A stretch of 64,000 bases of DNA from Heterocephalus glaber (Eukaryota > Chordata > Mammalia > Rodentia > Bathyergidae), in the NCBI RefSeq assembly GCF_000247695.1, contig NW_004624804.1:10567329-10631328 (forward strand). The letters are read 5' to 3'. A program made the translations under genes and the position numbers. Numbering within the stretch: position 1 is the stretch's first letter; the number at the start of each line of letters is the position of its first letter. Below, in pieces: positions 22,001 through 28,402 of this stretch. Under the pieces are notes generated by a model, which worked only from the letters and a program-made list of their open reading frames with translations, ran no database searches and was not told the origin of the DNA.

Positions 22001-23444
22001 TACATGTATCCAAATGAGAAGAATCCATAGGGTCTGAAAAACAACGATTGGATATTAGCACGAGAGGCACTTACCAATAAACTTTAATACAAATTCAGGA
22101 ACCCACACTATCAACCTAATCAGCCACATTACAACATCATGAATTTGAATGCTTACTAGGTATATACATTCACCACAGGCCTTCAATGTTCAAGCCCTCC
22201 CCCTATCCAACAGCACCTATGAAAATGCAAAGGGAATGAACATCTTTAAATACCTCACTTGCTGGCGGGGTGGCACATGCCTGTAATCCCAGCACTCAAG
22301 AGGCTGAGGCAAGAGGATCACCGCAAGTTCAAGGACAGCCTGGGCTACATAGTGAGTTGAAGGCCAGTCTGAACTAACAGTGAGACCCTGCCTCAAAAAA
22401 CAAACAAAAAACCCAAAAGCCTCACCTGCAGCCTTGTTTTCCTTCAAATGTTCACTGAACCCACTATTCCGGTCTCCCTGTTCAGTTGTCTGTTCAGGAT
22501 TGGACACAGCATCCTAGAAAATATACATACATAATGGGCACACAACATAAAAATCTTCCAAAATGAAACACACTTTTTTGGGACTGTGATTATTTCATTG
22601 TCCCAACCAACTATATCCAAAATTGATCCTCTACTTATCTTTGCTGGTTGGTCCACATTAGAAAACTCAAATCTGTTTGATCATTTTCAAACAAGTTATC
22701 ACTTACCAATACAGGGTTTTCTCTGTGCAGCTGTAGATTCGGAAGGTGTCGGGAAAGCACACTGAAGTGAGAACCAGAATCATCTTCTAGAACCTGGCTT
22801 TCAGGCTGAGAATCTTCAATTATCAGGCAAGGAGTATCTTGCTGAGAGAAATCCGAATCCAACTGACTTCCAGTAGGGTCCATCTGCTCCCCTGGAACGC
22901 AGTAACAAAAGATCAGCTCTGTGTAACCTACGATTCTTCCTCACGCAATCAGAACCTAAATAATGGGGCGGAAGTACAGGAGCTGAGAAGGGCCCAGTCC
23001 AGGGATCCTCCGATTGGAGCACTCTCTCTGCGACCGCTGCGAGCACTTTCTGATCACACCTCCCAAGTCCCCCTCTCCCCCCCGTTTCCCCGTTACTCCT
23101 TACGAACCTACCTATCCTTCTCCCTCTGCCTTCCTCATTACCCTCTCCCCTCCTCCCTAACATCTCCCGCCCCTTTCTTCATCCCCCCGCAACTCTCCCT
23201 ACGTCTCCACCGCCCCCCAAAAGGCTGTGCGAGCTCTCCGACGGAAGCCTCTAGGCCCCTCACGGTTCCTCCAGACCGCCGGCTCCCAGCCGGGCCTCCC
23301 CACCCCCTCTCGGCCTGCAGCCCCTTCCCCGGCACTGCCGCCATGCTTGCCACCCCGCCCCCTCCGGGCCGCCGTCCCTCCGGACTGCAGACCAACGCCT
23401 CCGGAGCCCGCTGCGCCCCATTTCCCCCAGGTGGTACCAGGCAT
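4125..23444 (-). CDS. TP53BP1: TP53BP1 (53BP1), N-terminal coding exons 1-11, gene continues past left edge
   Basis: Tumour suppressor p53-binding protein 1 is a chromatin-bound mediator of the DNA double-strand-break response that favours end joining. The window holds coding segments 23444-23438, 22891-22707, 22513-22426, 22033-21949, 13640-13513, 12826-12668, 12155-12059, 10251-10085, 8627-8498, 7482-7388 and 4333-4125, all with AG acceptors and GT donors and compatible phases. From the ATG at 22883 they give exactly 445 codons. The product begins MDPTGSQLDSDFSQQDTP and is strongly similar to human 53BP1 as I remember it. The N-terminal region is rich in S/T-Q sites (S6, S13, S25, S29 and more), the ATM-phosphorylated region that in the family recruits RIF1 and PTIP. 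The oligomerisation, Tudor, UDR and BRCT parts lie in exons outside the window. Intron 4 (8.3 kb) is packed with SINEs. No frameshift or internal stop was seen in these exons. The identity is very secure. Confidence 0.96.
4440..4520 (+). mobile_element. ID-like SINE
   Basis: GATTTAGCTGAGTGG, ending GATCCCAGGTACC. Flanked by ATGAtTTTA/ATGACTTTA. Confidence 0.9.
4538..4682 (+). mobile_element. B1 SINE with 17-bp target duplication
   Basis: Flanked by TAATAATAATGACTTTA at 4521-4537 and 4683-4699, so it inserted at the tail of the preceding ID-like SINE. Confidence 0.93.
4700..5669. other. TP53BP1 intron 10, mostly unique
   Basis: Only a (GGGA)n run at about 4834-4860 was seen. Confidence 0.5.
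5671..5747 (+). mobile_element. ID-like SINE
   Basis: Of the GGCACTGCACCTGCC subtype. Flanked by AAAAAGTAcATAG/AAAAAGTAtATAG. Confidence 0.92.
5910..5993 (+). mobile_element. ID-like SINE
   Basis: GATATAGCTCAGTGG, ending CGATCCCCAGTACC plus A-tail. Confidence 0.93.
6245..6515 (+). mobile_element. MIR SINE remnant
   Basis: Shows the MIR order: CCATTTACCGGTAAGATGGG, then AAAGATTCAGTGAG and a CAGTGCTCAATAAAA end. Confidence 0.7.
6641..6840 (+). mobile_element. B1-dID dimeric SINE
   Basis: A B1 part followed by an ID part with GCATTTGTCTAGCATATGCA. Confidence 0.85.
6841..7387. other. TP53BP1 intron 10, no feature seen
   Basis: AT-rich and then mixed sequence; nothing recognised. Confidence 0.5.
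7388..7482 (-). CDS. TP53BP1: TP53BP1 exon 10
   Basis: Encodes residues 344-376 (TNSSDLVAPSPDAFRSTPFI..., SPTEQEGRK). The acceptor is ATAAAG|G, with a weak pyrimidine tract, and the donor AAG|GTGAGC. Confidence 0.92.
7672..7817 (-). mobile_element. B1 SINE
   Basis: TTGAGACAGGGCCTCACTGT start, with CTGGGATTACAGGTGTGTG near the end. Confidence 0.9.
8093..8184 (-). mobile_element. ID-like SINE
   Basis: T18 then GGTACCAGGGATCAAACTC. Flanked by AACAACCTAtTTTCT/AACAACCTAcTTTCT. Confidence 0.95.
8498..8627 (-). CDS. TP53BP1: TP53BP1 exon 9
   Basis: Encodes residues 301-344 (VASDGCCTPSKEEGGCSL..., LQLSGQRSLVQESLST). The acceptor has a good pyrimidine tract (CTCCCCAG) and the donor is CAC|GTAAGT. 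Confidence 0.94.
9038..9117 (+). mobile_element. ID-like SINE, internal deletion
   Basis: Reads GCTGCGCAACCGAGTTTGAT, lacking the usual GCGCAAGGAC segment. Confidence 0.9.
9457..9538 (+). mobile_element. ID-like SINE
   Basis: Flanked by AAAATACATTGTG on both sides. Confidence 0.93.
9539..10084. other. TP53BP1 intron 8, no feature seen
   Basis: AT-rich; nothing recognised. Confidence 0.5.
10085..10251 (-). CDS. TP53BP1: TP53BP1 exon 8
   Basis: Encodes residues 245-301 (SEDLPSGSKVSHAAMETKEQ..., EVLSTQEDLFDQSNKT). The last part is nearly identical to human. Acceptor CCTTAG, donor CAG|GTATAA. Confidence 0.93.
10735..10911 (-). mobile_element. B1-dID dimeric SINE
   Basis: A short ID part followed by a T-tract and B1 with CAGGATTACAGGTATGTG. 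Confidence 0.75.
11186..11240 (-). mobile_element. Old ID-related fragment
   Basis: TAGGTAAGCTCTCTACCACT followed by GAGCTATAACCC. Confidence 0.6.
11287..11438 (+). mobile_element. B1 SINE
   Basis: Full length with internal duplication. Flanked by AAATCTAGTTTTaGA/AAATCTAGTTTTgGA. Confidence 0.93.
11869..11949 (+). mobile_element. ID-like SINE
   Basis: Flanked by AGAAATAcGCCAAGTA/AGAAATAtGCCAAGTA. Confidence 0.94.
12059..12155 (-). CDS. TP53BP1: TP53BP1 exon 7
   Basis: Encodes residues 213-245 (VKHEEQCSEDVPVTPQPSKA...). By my recollection it is shorter than the human counterpart, with one copy of a short EDIPx/KDIPx repeat missing; this is inference from memory. Donor AAG|GTAAAC. Confidence 0.88.
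12245..12302 (-). mobile_element. Old ID-related fragment
   Basis: GACAAGCACTCTACCACTAA followed by GCTACACTCCC. Confidence 0.6.
12310..12395 (-). mobile_element. ID-like SINE
   Basis: Flanked by CAAATGATTTT on both sides. Confidence 0.94.
12668..12826 (-). CDS. TP53BP1: TP53BP1 exon 6
   Basis: Encodes residues 160-213 (DPASSQLGFGVLELSQSQD..., YEVDKEHLQ). The acceptor is CCTAG and the donor CTG|GTATGA. Confidence 0.93.
13141..13223 (+). mobile_element. ID-like SINE
   Basis: A complete unit ending CGATCCCCGGTGCC plus A-tail. Confidence 0.94.
13513..13640 (-). CDS. TP53BP1: TP53BP1 exon 5
   Basis: Encodes residues 117-160, with SVLGMSLGSVPVAGEEKEE followed by an acidic stretch and DTTHSLGAE. 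The acceptor is GTGCAG and the donor AAG|GTAGCC. Confidence 0.93.
13902..14155 (+). repeat. Copy A of a local ~150-bp duplication, carrying an ID insertion
   Basis: Matches 16310-16463 in direct orientation, apart from the ID-like SINE at 14018-14106 that only this copy has. Confidence 0.85.
14018..14106 (+). mobile_element. ID-like SINE inside duplication copy A
   Basis: Target duplication AAAACCTTAGAATA. The empty site is visible at about 16420. Confidence 0.95.
14154..14249 (-). mobile_element. ID-like SINE
   Basis: (TTTTG)n then CATACCAAGAACTGAACTC. Confidence 0.9.
14297..14402 (+). mobile_element. ID-like SINE
   Basis: Of the GGCACTGCACCTGCC subtype, with an (AAAAC)n tail. Confidence 0.93.
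14481..14634 (+). mobile_element. B1 SINE
   Basis: Full length. The duplicated GTTCAAGGCCAGCCT segment is clear. Confidence 0.93.
14635..14728 (+). mobile_element. ID-like SINE
   Basis: Directly follows the B1 tail and has its own long A-tail. Confidence 0.92.
14777..14925 (+). mobile_element. B1 SINE
   Basis: Full length with internal duplication. Confidence 0.92.
14932..15014 (+). mobile_element. ID-like SINE
   Basis: Of the TTTCACTGCCTGCTaCGCAA subtype. Confidence 0.93.
15023..15103 (+). mobile_element. ID-like SINE
   Basis: Flanked by AAGAGTTCAAA on both sides, so it sits in the tail of the previous unit. Confidence 0.9.
15116..15205 (+). mobile_element. Older ID-type unit
   Basis: GCAGCTTGGTGGTAGGGCAC then GGATCCCCAGCAC. 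It is closer to a canonical ID (GGTAGAGC) than the young units. Confidence 0.7.
15512..15632 (-). mobile_element. B1 SINE, internally deleted
   Basis: GAAGACAGGGTCTCACTTTG ... CACCACGCCCAGC. Confidence 0.88.
15633..16309. other. TP53BP1 intron 4, no feature seen
   Basis: AT-rich; nothing recognised. Confidence 0.5.
16310..16463 (+). repeat. Copy B of local duplication, without the ID insertion
   Basis: Shares ATCTATTAATATGGACAAAA and ending AATTTAGGCCTATG with copy A. Confidence 0.85.
16549..16664 (+). mobile_element. ID-like SINE
   Basis: GACTTAGCTCAGTGG, with a small duplication near the 3' end and an A-rich tail. Confidence 0.88.
16667..16752 (+). mobile_element. ID-like SINE
   Basis: GATTTACCTCAGTGG, ending AATGTCCAGTACC. 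Confidence 0.88.
17195..17278 (-). mobile_element. ID-like SINE
   Basis: Flanked by TGCTCCATcTTTT/TGCTCCATTTTTA. Inserted into L2. Confidence 0.92.
17320..17505 (+). mobile_element. B1-dID dimeric SINE
   Basis: A B1 part, then GATAGAGCTCAGCGCGAAG and AATCCCCATACAGC. Confidence 0.85.
18373..18457 (+). mobile_element. ID-like SINE
   Basis: Of the TGCTGCCTGCTGTaCAAGCG subtype, inserted 5' of an older ID half (18464-18530). Confidence 0.92.
18464..18530 (+). mobile_element. Old ID half-unit
   Basis: TCTAGCTCAGTGCAAAGGCC, ending CAATCTCCAGTACCAC. Confidence 0.7.
18580..18738 (+). mobile_element. B1 SINE
   Basis: Full length with internal duplication. Confidence 0.92.
18840..18997 (+). mobile_element. 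B1 SINE
   Basis: Diverged full-length copy, followed directly by a TG/TA microsatellite. Confidence 0.88.
18998..19043 (+). repeat. (TG)n(TA)n microsatellite
   Basis: About nine TG then about nine TA units, grown from the B1 tail. Confidence 0.95.
19071..19161 (+). mobile_element. ID-like SINE
   Basis: Flanked by TGTTACCAtTGGGGG/TGTTACCAcTGGGGG. Confidence 0.94.
19215..19382 (-). mobile_element. B1-dID dimeric SINE
   Basis: An ID part, then B1 with GGGATTACAGGTGTGTGCC. Confidence 0.8.
19645..19734 (-). mobile_element. ID-like SINE
   Basis: GTACCAGGGATCAAACTC ... AAAATCCCCGGCCC. Confidence 0.93.
19764..19848 (+). mobile_element. ID-like SINE, inverted with the preceding unit
   Basis: Flanked by AGaATCACCCtCAA/AGgATCACCCcCAA. 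Only about 30 bp separate it from the opposite-strand copy. Confidence 0.94.
20190..20332 (+). mobile_element. B1 SINE, 5' truncated
   Basis: Starts at CTATAATCCCAGCAACTTGG and has the internal duplication. Confidence 0.88.
20383..20475 (+). mobile_element. ID-like SINE
   Basis: Flanked by AcGGGGTATGCA/AtGGGGTATGCA, with a 19-A tail. Confidence 0.94.
20476..21766. other. TP53BP1 intron 4, unique sequence
   Basis: No exon or repeat recognised in 1.3 kb; the longest repeat-free stretch of this intron. Confidence 0.5.
21767..21915 (+). mobile_element. B1 SINE
   Basis: Flanked by TAAATTTAAATAc/TAAATTTAAATAg. Lies 34 bp from the exon 4 donor. Confidence 0.93.
21949..22033 (-). CDS. TP53BP1: TP53BP1 exon 4
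   Basis: Encodes residues 89-117 (DPMDSSHLDTCSSISQVID...). The acceptor is TTTTCAG and the donor CAG|GTATG. An 8.3-kb SINE-rich intron follows. Confidence 0.93.
22261..22414 (+). mobile_element. B1 SINE abutting the TP53BP1 exon 3 splice donor
   Basis: Imperfect target copies at 22248-22260 and 22415-22427 share CCTCACyT, the complement of the donor GTGAGG. Confidence 0.85.
22426..22513 (-). CDS. TP53BP1: TP53BP1 exon 3
   Basis: Encodes residues 60-89 (DAVSNPEQTTEQGD...). The acceptor is TTCTAG and the donor GCAG|GTGAGG. A B1 SINE sits directly against the donor (see findings). Confidence 0.93.
22707..22891 (-). CDS. TP53BP1: TP53BP1 exon 2 (main start codon)
   Basis: The acceptor TTCCAG precedes GGGAGCAGATGG. 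The ATG at 22883 starts residues 1-59, and the donor is GTAAGT at 22706. It includes EDSQPESQ, the S25/S29 SQ pair. The phase at its end is 0. Confidence 0.95.
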
Positions 23445-23720
23445 CCTGGCGTGGGGTCCCTCACGCTAGAGCTAGAGGTCTCGACACGCTCCCCAGGTCC
23501 CTCCAGCTCGATCCCCCGGTCGCCGATGTCGCCGCCGCCGCCACCGGCTGCGAGCTCCCCCTTTTCCCGTCGCGTCACGCAATATCAGGTCACCCATTCG
23601 CTGCTGCTGCGCGCCACTCAAGAAACTCTGTGTACGATAGGTGGCTGAGGGGGAAGGCCCCGCCCACGTAAGAAAAAGGAACTCGGCGGCGCGTTTCCAT
23701 GGCAGCATGGACGGTGCAGG
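22950..23720 (-). promoter_or_regulatory. TP53BP1: CpG island and promoter of TP53BP1
   Basis: A GC- and CpG-rich block spans the non-coding first exon and the start of intron 1. A GC box (CCCCGCCC) lies near 23660, and no TATA box was recognised, as is usual for a housekeeping gene. The transcription start is probably between about 23500 and 23680 (inference). Confidence 0.75.
23438..23444 (-). CDS. TP53BP1: TP53BP1 exon 1 coding end (upstream ATG)
   Basis: ATG CCT G is followed by a GT donor (GTACCA, a weak match to consensus). Joined to exon 2 it reads MPGEQMDPTG, the N-terminus of the longer human isoform. The non-coding part of exon 1 lies upstream in the CpG island; its start cannot be fixed from sequence alone. 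Confidence 0.75.
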
Positions 23721-25363
23721 CCCTCCCCCTAGACAGCCGAAGAATGACAGTATCCGTGAACCTCGGGGACCTTGAGAGGGCACAAGATGTACCTCTGCCT
23801 CCAGCACGGATGTATTTACCAGCACTCGTATTTGAGACTCTACCTGCTATCGTCCATTCACCTAAGCCCCCTTCCTTCACTCTATTTCCGTGGAAGAGTT
23901 TCTCGGCTTTCTGATAAAAGGGCAAAGAAAAGGAGAATTCAGGAGAGCTAGGACCTCAGAGCTGGTGAAATGGGAGAAAGAAAATTCTTTGAGGTTTACC
24001 TGGACTAACCGGGATCCCTTTTGTGGACCTCTTCTGAATTCAAGAGGTCTGAACCTTCTTGCCTCAGATCTCCACCAGTTACTCGTTTATTGTTGTTGGT
24101 TGGGGTTTGGTTTGGTTTGGTTATTGTTTACATTGTCTGAGGTTCCTGTAAGCCATGTTTCTTCCCATTGCCCTTTCTGGTCTGGAAGGCTGGAAGGTAT
24201 TTCAAGCTTCACATTTATCGTTGTCTTTTCTTTCTGAGATTGCAGGCTGGAGACAGTCTCAGATGGGGTTTGCACCTCGCGTTGAGAGAACTGAGCACTG
24301 TGACACTCACACAGTAGTAAAAAGAAGAGCAATTGCCCTTCTAACTCATGACCTCAAAGCCCTGAAATTCCATTATCCTAATTATGGTGCCAGGGTCTTC
24401 TAGAGGGTGTGGCAGCAGTGACAACTATTAATAAACTAGGCCCCGTGAGACTTACGTGTTTGTTTTCTGTTGATGTTTTTGTTGTTTTGATTTAAATGGT
24501 GGTTGGATCTAGGAGAGAATCGTAGCCAGAGCAGCTGTCAGTAGGAAAAGCACTGAGCACAATGCCGGGTAGATATATAATAGGCATTCAGCCATTCAAT
24601 ATGAGATAGTTCTCTCTCTACCTGAGGCTCAGTTATGTAGTCACAGATCCACCATGATTCAACATTTCTATAAATCCCCAATTCTACACTTGAAATAAGC
24701 TAATCTTCTCTCTGTGCTATACCTAACAATGATCATATTTTCCAACCCAAAATCAAAACATTTTCTGAGTATATGTCACTTATGGGAATAAAAGCACGGA
24801 TTTGGAAGTAAAATTGAAATCTAGGATCTATTATTGCTAATTAAGATCTCTAGAATGTTTTGTTGATGGAGCAAAAATGAAATAAACCACAGAAACATAA
24901 CTCACTTTTAAAAATCATTTATAATTGATTCCCCTTTTTCTTCACTCCTGATATTGCAGAAGACCAGAGACCAAATAAATGTCATCCTAAAGGATGAGGT
25001 CAGGTCAATATTAACTGTATTAGGGAATGGAGTGAGTTAATTTGCTCTATTTGAGAGGGCACAAACAACCAGGTCCTGCTATAAGCAAACTGTGACCTTG
25101 ATTCCCATAAAAATCCCCCCAAATTAATCATTTTTTGCTCTTCTTCACCAAGGTACCATTGCATTGCTTCCTGAGACATAAGTAAATAGTCCTTCCTGAT
25201 AATTTGACAAACAACTGTATGTGTTTGTCAAAGGTCATAAAAGTATAAAAAAGGTAAATTAAACCTTAATGAACATGACTAAAAATAGATAAATAAATTA
25301 TCTTGAACCATTCCCTTTACTAAATAAGTCAAGAATGTAAAAAAAAAAATAATGGCAGCCATT
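23721..25363. other. Intergenic, no feature seen
   Basis: Starts at the shore of the TP53BP1 CpG island; beyond it the sequence is mixed and unrecognised. Confidence 0.5.
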
Positions 25364-25454
25364 GGGCCAGGGATTTAGCTCAGTGGTTCTGGTGCCTGCC
25401 TCGCAAGCTGAGGACCCCAGTTCGATCCCCGGTACCAAAAAAAAAAAAAAAAAC
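25364..25454 (+). mobile_element. ID-like SINE
   Basis: A full unit flanked by ATGgCAGCCAT/ATGaCAGCCAT. Confidence 0.94.
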
Positions 25455-25467
25455 CCAAAAATGACAG

Positions 25468-25651
25468 CCATGCCTGGTGGTTCATGCCTGTGATCCAAGC
25501 ACTCACAAGGCTGAGGCAAGAAGATCCCTGCAAGTTAAAGGGCAGCCTGGACTACATAGCAAGATCCTATTTCAAAAATATAAATAGACAAATGAATAAA
25601 TAATAAAAAGACCAAAGAAAAGTGTGAAGGCCCTTGGTTCAATCCCCAGTG

Positions 25652-25702
<51 letters not shown>
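25468..25702 (+). mobile_element. B1-dID SINE with (AC)n tail
   Basis: A B1 part, a short ID part (GAAGGCCCTTGGTTCAATCC), then about 24 AC units (25654-25702). Confidence 0.85.
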
Positions 25703-25704
<2 letters not shown>

Positions 25705-25724
25705 TGGCTACAATGAGGGGCTTC

Positions 25725-25812
25725 AAATGAAGTTGAGTGGTAGGTACAGGACTTGCCTAATAAGCCTGAAGCCCTGAGTTTGATCCAGTTTGTGCACCAC
25801 AAAAACAAGAAA
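25725..25812 (+). mobile_element. Old ID-related unit
   Basis: GTTGAGTGGTAGGTACAGGA then CTGAGTTTGATCCAG. Confidence 0.65.
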
Positions 25813-25920
25813 CAAAAATGGTCATAATAGTAACATTTCTGTTACATAGATTTTAGTGCAAGAAGAACAGTTTTTCAATAAGACAAAACTAAACTTTAAA
25901 GATGCATATCTAGAATTTCT

Positions 25921-26012
25921 CTCTTTTTTTTTTTTTTTGGTACCGGGGATCAAACTCGGGTCCTTGCGCTTGTGCAGCAGGCAGCGAAACCACTGAGCTA
26001 AATCCCTGGCCC
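25921..26012 (-). mobile_element. ID-like SINE
   Basis: T16 then GGTACCGGGGATCAAACTC, of the GCGCTTGTGCAGCAGGCAGC subtype. Confidence 0.95.
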
Positions 26013-26027
26013 TATTTCTCACATTTT

Positions 26028-26176
26028 GTGTTTTGTTTGAGACTGGGTCTCACTATGTATTCAAGGCTGGCCTTGAACTCACTATGTAAACCTAACTGGC
26101 CTCAAATTCACAGCAATCCTCCTGCCTCAGCCTCCTGAGTGCTGGGATTGCAAGGGGTGCACCACCACGCCTGACC
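26028..26176 (-). mobile_element. B1 SINE
   Basis: GTTTGAGACTGGGTCTCAC ... CACCACGCCTGACC. Confidence 0.9.
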
Positions 26177-26406
26177 TAGAATTTTTAATGATAAGATTAC
26201 AATAAAAGTCAAAGCTAATGGTGAGGGGAGGTTTAGAGGAGAAGGGTTGTAGATCAGCAACAGGCAGGTGAAGTATTCAGAAATGTTCTGCTTTTATTGC
26301 CAGGGTCATTATACAGATCTACTTTTACAATTCATAATTTCATACTTTTTTTTTTTACTTTATATGTGTTACATGTAACAATCAAAATTATTAAAACTAA
26401 ATATCA

Positions 26407-26500
26407 GGGACCGAGGATTTAGCTCAGTAGCTCAGTAGTGCTGCTGCCTGCCCGGTAAGCGCAAGGTCCCGAGTTCCATTCCCGGTACCAAAAAAAAAAC
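26407..26500 (+). mobile_element. ID-like SINE with A-box duplication
   Basis: AGCTCAGTAGCTCAGTAG shows a 9-bp tandem duplication in the A box. Flanked by AAAACTAAaTATCA/AAAACTAAgTATCA. Confidence 0.93.
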
Positions 26501-26509
26501 TAAGTATCA

Positions 26510-26632
26510 TTGCCAAATGTAATGGTACACAGCTGTAATCCCACTTACTGTGGAAGCTGAGGCAGGAAGATTGCAATTTCAAGACCAGCCTGCACAATAT
26601 AGTGAGATTCTGTCTCAAGATTTAAGAATAGA
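26510..26632 (+). mobile_element. B1-type monomer
   Basis: CTGTAATCCCACTTACTGTG ... TGAGATTCTGTCTCAAGA. Confidence 0.8.
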
Positions 26633-26639
26633 AAAGACA

Positions 26640-26812
26640 AGGCCTGGTGGCACAGGCCTTGAATCCCAGCACTCTGGGAGGCTGAGGCAAAAGGATCAAA
26701 GTTCAAGCCTAGCCTAGGCGACTTAGTGAGACCCTGTTTGCAAACAAGGGTGGGGGCCTCTGTGTATGGAGCTCAGTGCGGAGGTCCTAAGTCCAATCCC
26801 AGTACTGAAATA
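26640..26812 (+). mobile_element. B1-dID dimeric SINE
   Basis: A B1 part followed by GTATGGAGCTCAGTGCGGAG and AATCCCAGTACTG. Confidence 0.82.
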
Positions 26813-26820
26813 AATACATA

Positions 26821-26945
26821 GGGCTGGGGATTTAGCTCAGTGGTTCCGGCGCCTGCCTCACTAAGCATAAGGTCCCGAGTTCGATCCCCGAGTTCCATCC
26901 CCGGTACCGGGGGGAAAAAAAAAAAAAAAGAAAGAAAGAAAGAAA
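26821..26945 (+). mobile_element. ID-like SINE with duplicated 3' end
   Basis: GAGTTCGATCCCC is followed by GAGTTCCATCCCCGGTACC, a tandem copy of the B-box end. The tail is A15 then (GAAA)n. Confidence 0.92.
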
Positions 26946-27120
26946 TACATAAATTTATTTAATGGGCTGGGGGTGCAACTCAGAGCTTGCCTAGTTATTT
27001 GCTAAAATTCATAGTGTGGTAAAAAACTGTGTTGTATGGTTTCAGAGTATTTCCCTAAAATGTGTTCAATTATTACAAAGAGAAAAGTGGTAAATTTGTA
27101 GTGAAGAAACTCAGTATTTA

Positions 27121-27216
27121 CCAGGCTGAGGCAAGAGGATGGCTTGAGCCCAGGGTGAGGCAGGAGGATTATTTGAGGCCAGCCTAAAAACACAGTAGGA
27201 CCCCGTATTAAAAAAA
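27121..27216 (+). mobile_element. B1 fragment
   Basis: The GCTGAGGCAAGAGGATGG segment and a repeated GAGGCAGGAGGAT segment. Confidence 0.7.
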
Positions 27217-27222
27217 ATGGGG

Positions 27223-27311
27223 GGGCTGGGGATTTAGCTCAGTAGTTCTGCTGCCTGCCTTGCAAGTGCAGGGTCCCGAGTTCAATCCCTGGTACAAAAA
27301 AAAAAAAAAAA
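27223..27311 (+). mobile_element. ID-like SINE
   Basis: GATTTAGCTCAGTAGTTCTG, ending CAATCCCTGGTAC plus A16. Confidence 0.92.
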
Positions 27312-27316
27312 TGGCA

Positions 27317-27402
27317 GGGCTGGGATTTAATTCAGAGGTGCCACCTCCTGCCTTGAAAGTGCAAGGTCCAAGTTCCATCCTGGGTACCAAAAACAACGAA
27401 AA
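27317..27402 (+). mobile_element. ID-like SINE, diverged
   Basis: Flanked by AAAAAATGGCA on both sides, next to the previous unit. Confidence 0.88.
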
Positions 27403-27487
27403 AATGGCAAAGACTGAAGAACTGTTCCAAGACCATGAAATGCAACATGTGATCCAGAATTGAATCTTGGATGAGAAACTTATTGAC

Positions 27488-27560
27488 AGGGCCAAGGATG
27501 TAGCTCAGTGGCACCATACCTGCCTGGCAAGCACAAGGTTCTGAATTTGATTCCTGATGG
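27488..27560 (+). mobile_element. ID-like SINE
   Basis: GATGTAGCTCAGTGGCACC. The tail is replaced by a G run. Confidence 0.85.
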
Positions 27561-28023
27561 GGGGGCTTAGTGACTTAGTTTTCCTTCTTCTGTAAATGAC
27601 TCTAATGAGAGTACTGCTGATGTTTGAATAAGGTCTGTGGATTATATAATAGCATCAAGTCAATATTATTTTCCTGACCTTGATACTATGCTGTGGTTAT
27701 ATAAAAAGCAAAAGGGTGGGGAGCGGTGACACCGAGTTACTCAAGATTCGAGCTGGGTGGGCTACTCTTGAGCAAAACTATGTGAAAAGTTAACTTGCAC
27801 CCCACAGCATCAAAATGAGTACAAGAGAAAGACCATCCCTAAATCCTTGGAGAACTGCCAGGAATAAGAGGCAGGATGTAGAAAGTGAGAACGAGCTGGT
27901 CTTGCAGTTTAAAAAAAACAACCCCCCAGCTACTCCTAAGCTAAGTCCCAGTGGAAAAACGGGAGGTTTTATGTTCTGGGGCTGGGAAACTTAAAATAAC
28001 AACAACAACAAAGATAATAATAA

Positions 28024-28402
28024 TGTTATGGCTTGTGTTTAGATTCCCCCGCCCCACCCCGGCCCCAAAGCCTCATGCAGGTTTAGGCGGGGCTTCATCG
28101 GAAGTGGCGGAATCGATTGATTCTCGCGCAAGGCTAGGCCCGAGGGCACTAGGGTTAAAGGTGTGAGTGCTACCCGCCCTAAGTAGTCTGAATAAGATAA
28201 CAGGGGCCGAAAGGCCCTGTTAAGGTGTTTTCTTGCTTTGCTACTGTCTGTCTGCCATGAATTGCTGCCCCTCTGCCACCCCGCCTTGGAGCCAGCTGAT
28301 TACGAACCAAAACGTCTGCGAACTGTGAGCCAAACAAACCTTTGCCCCTTTTACTTTGGGTATCGGGTATGTGGTCTCAGCATCGAGAAAGTAACTAAGA
28401 CA
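28024..28402 (+). mobile_element. Solo LTR, MaLR type, 5-bp target duplication
   Basis: Begins TGTTATGGCTTGTG and ends GTAACTAAGACA (TG...CA). It has the MaLR (MST/MT-like) layout, with AAGCCTCATG, CGAACTGTGAGCC and GGTATGTGGTCTCAGCA near the end. Flanked by AATAA on both sides. It has no coding region. Confidence 0.88.

Noticed and set aside
22839..23648. 269-codon open frame on the plus strand over TP53BP1 exon 2 and promoter
   Set aside because: Pro/Arg/Ser-rich translation typical of a CpG island read in the wrong strand; it overlaps known coding sequence and has no recognisable family.
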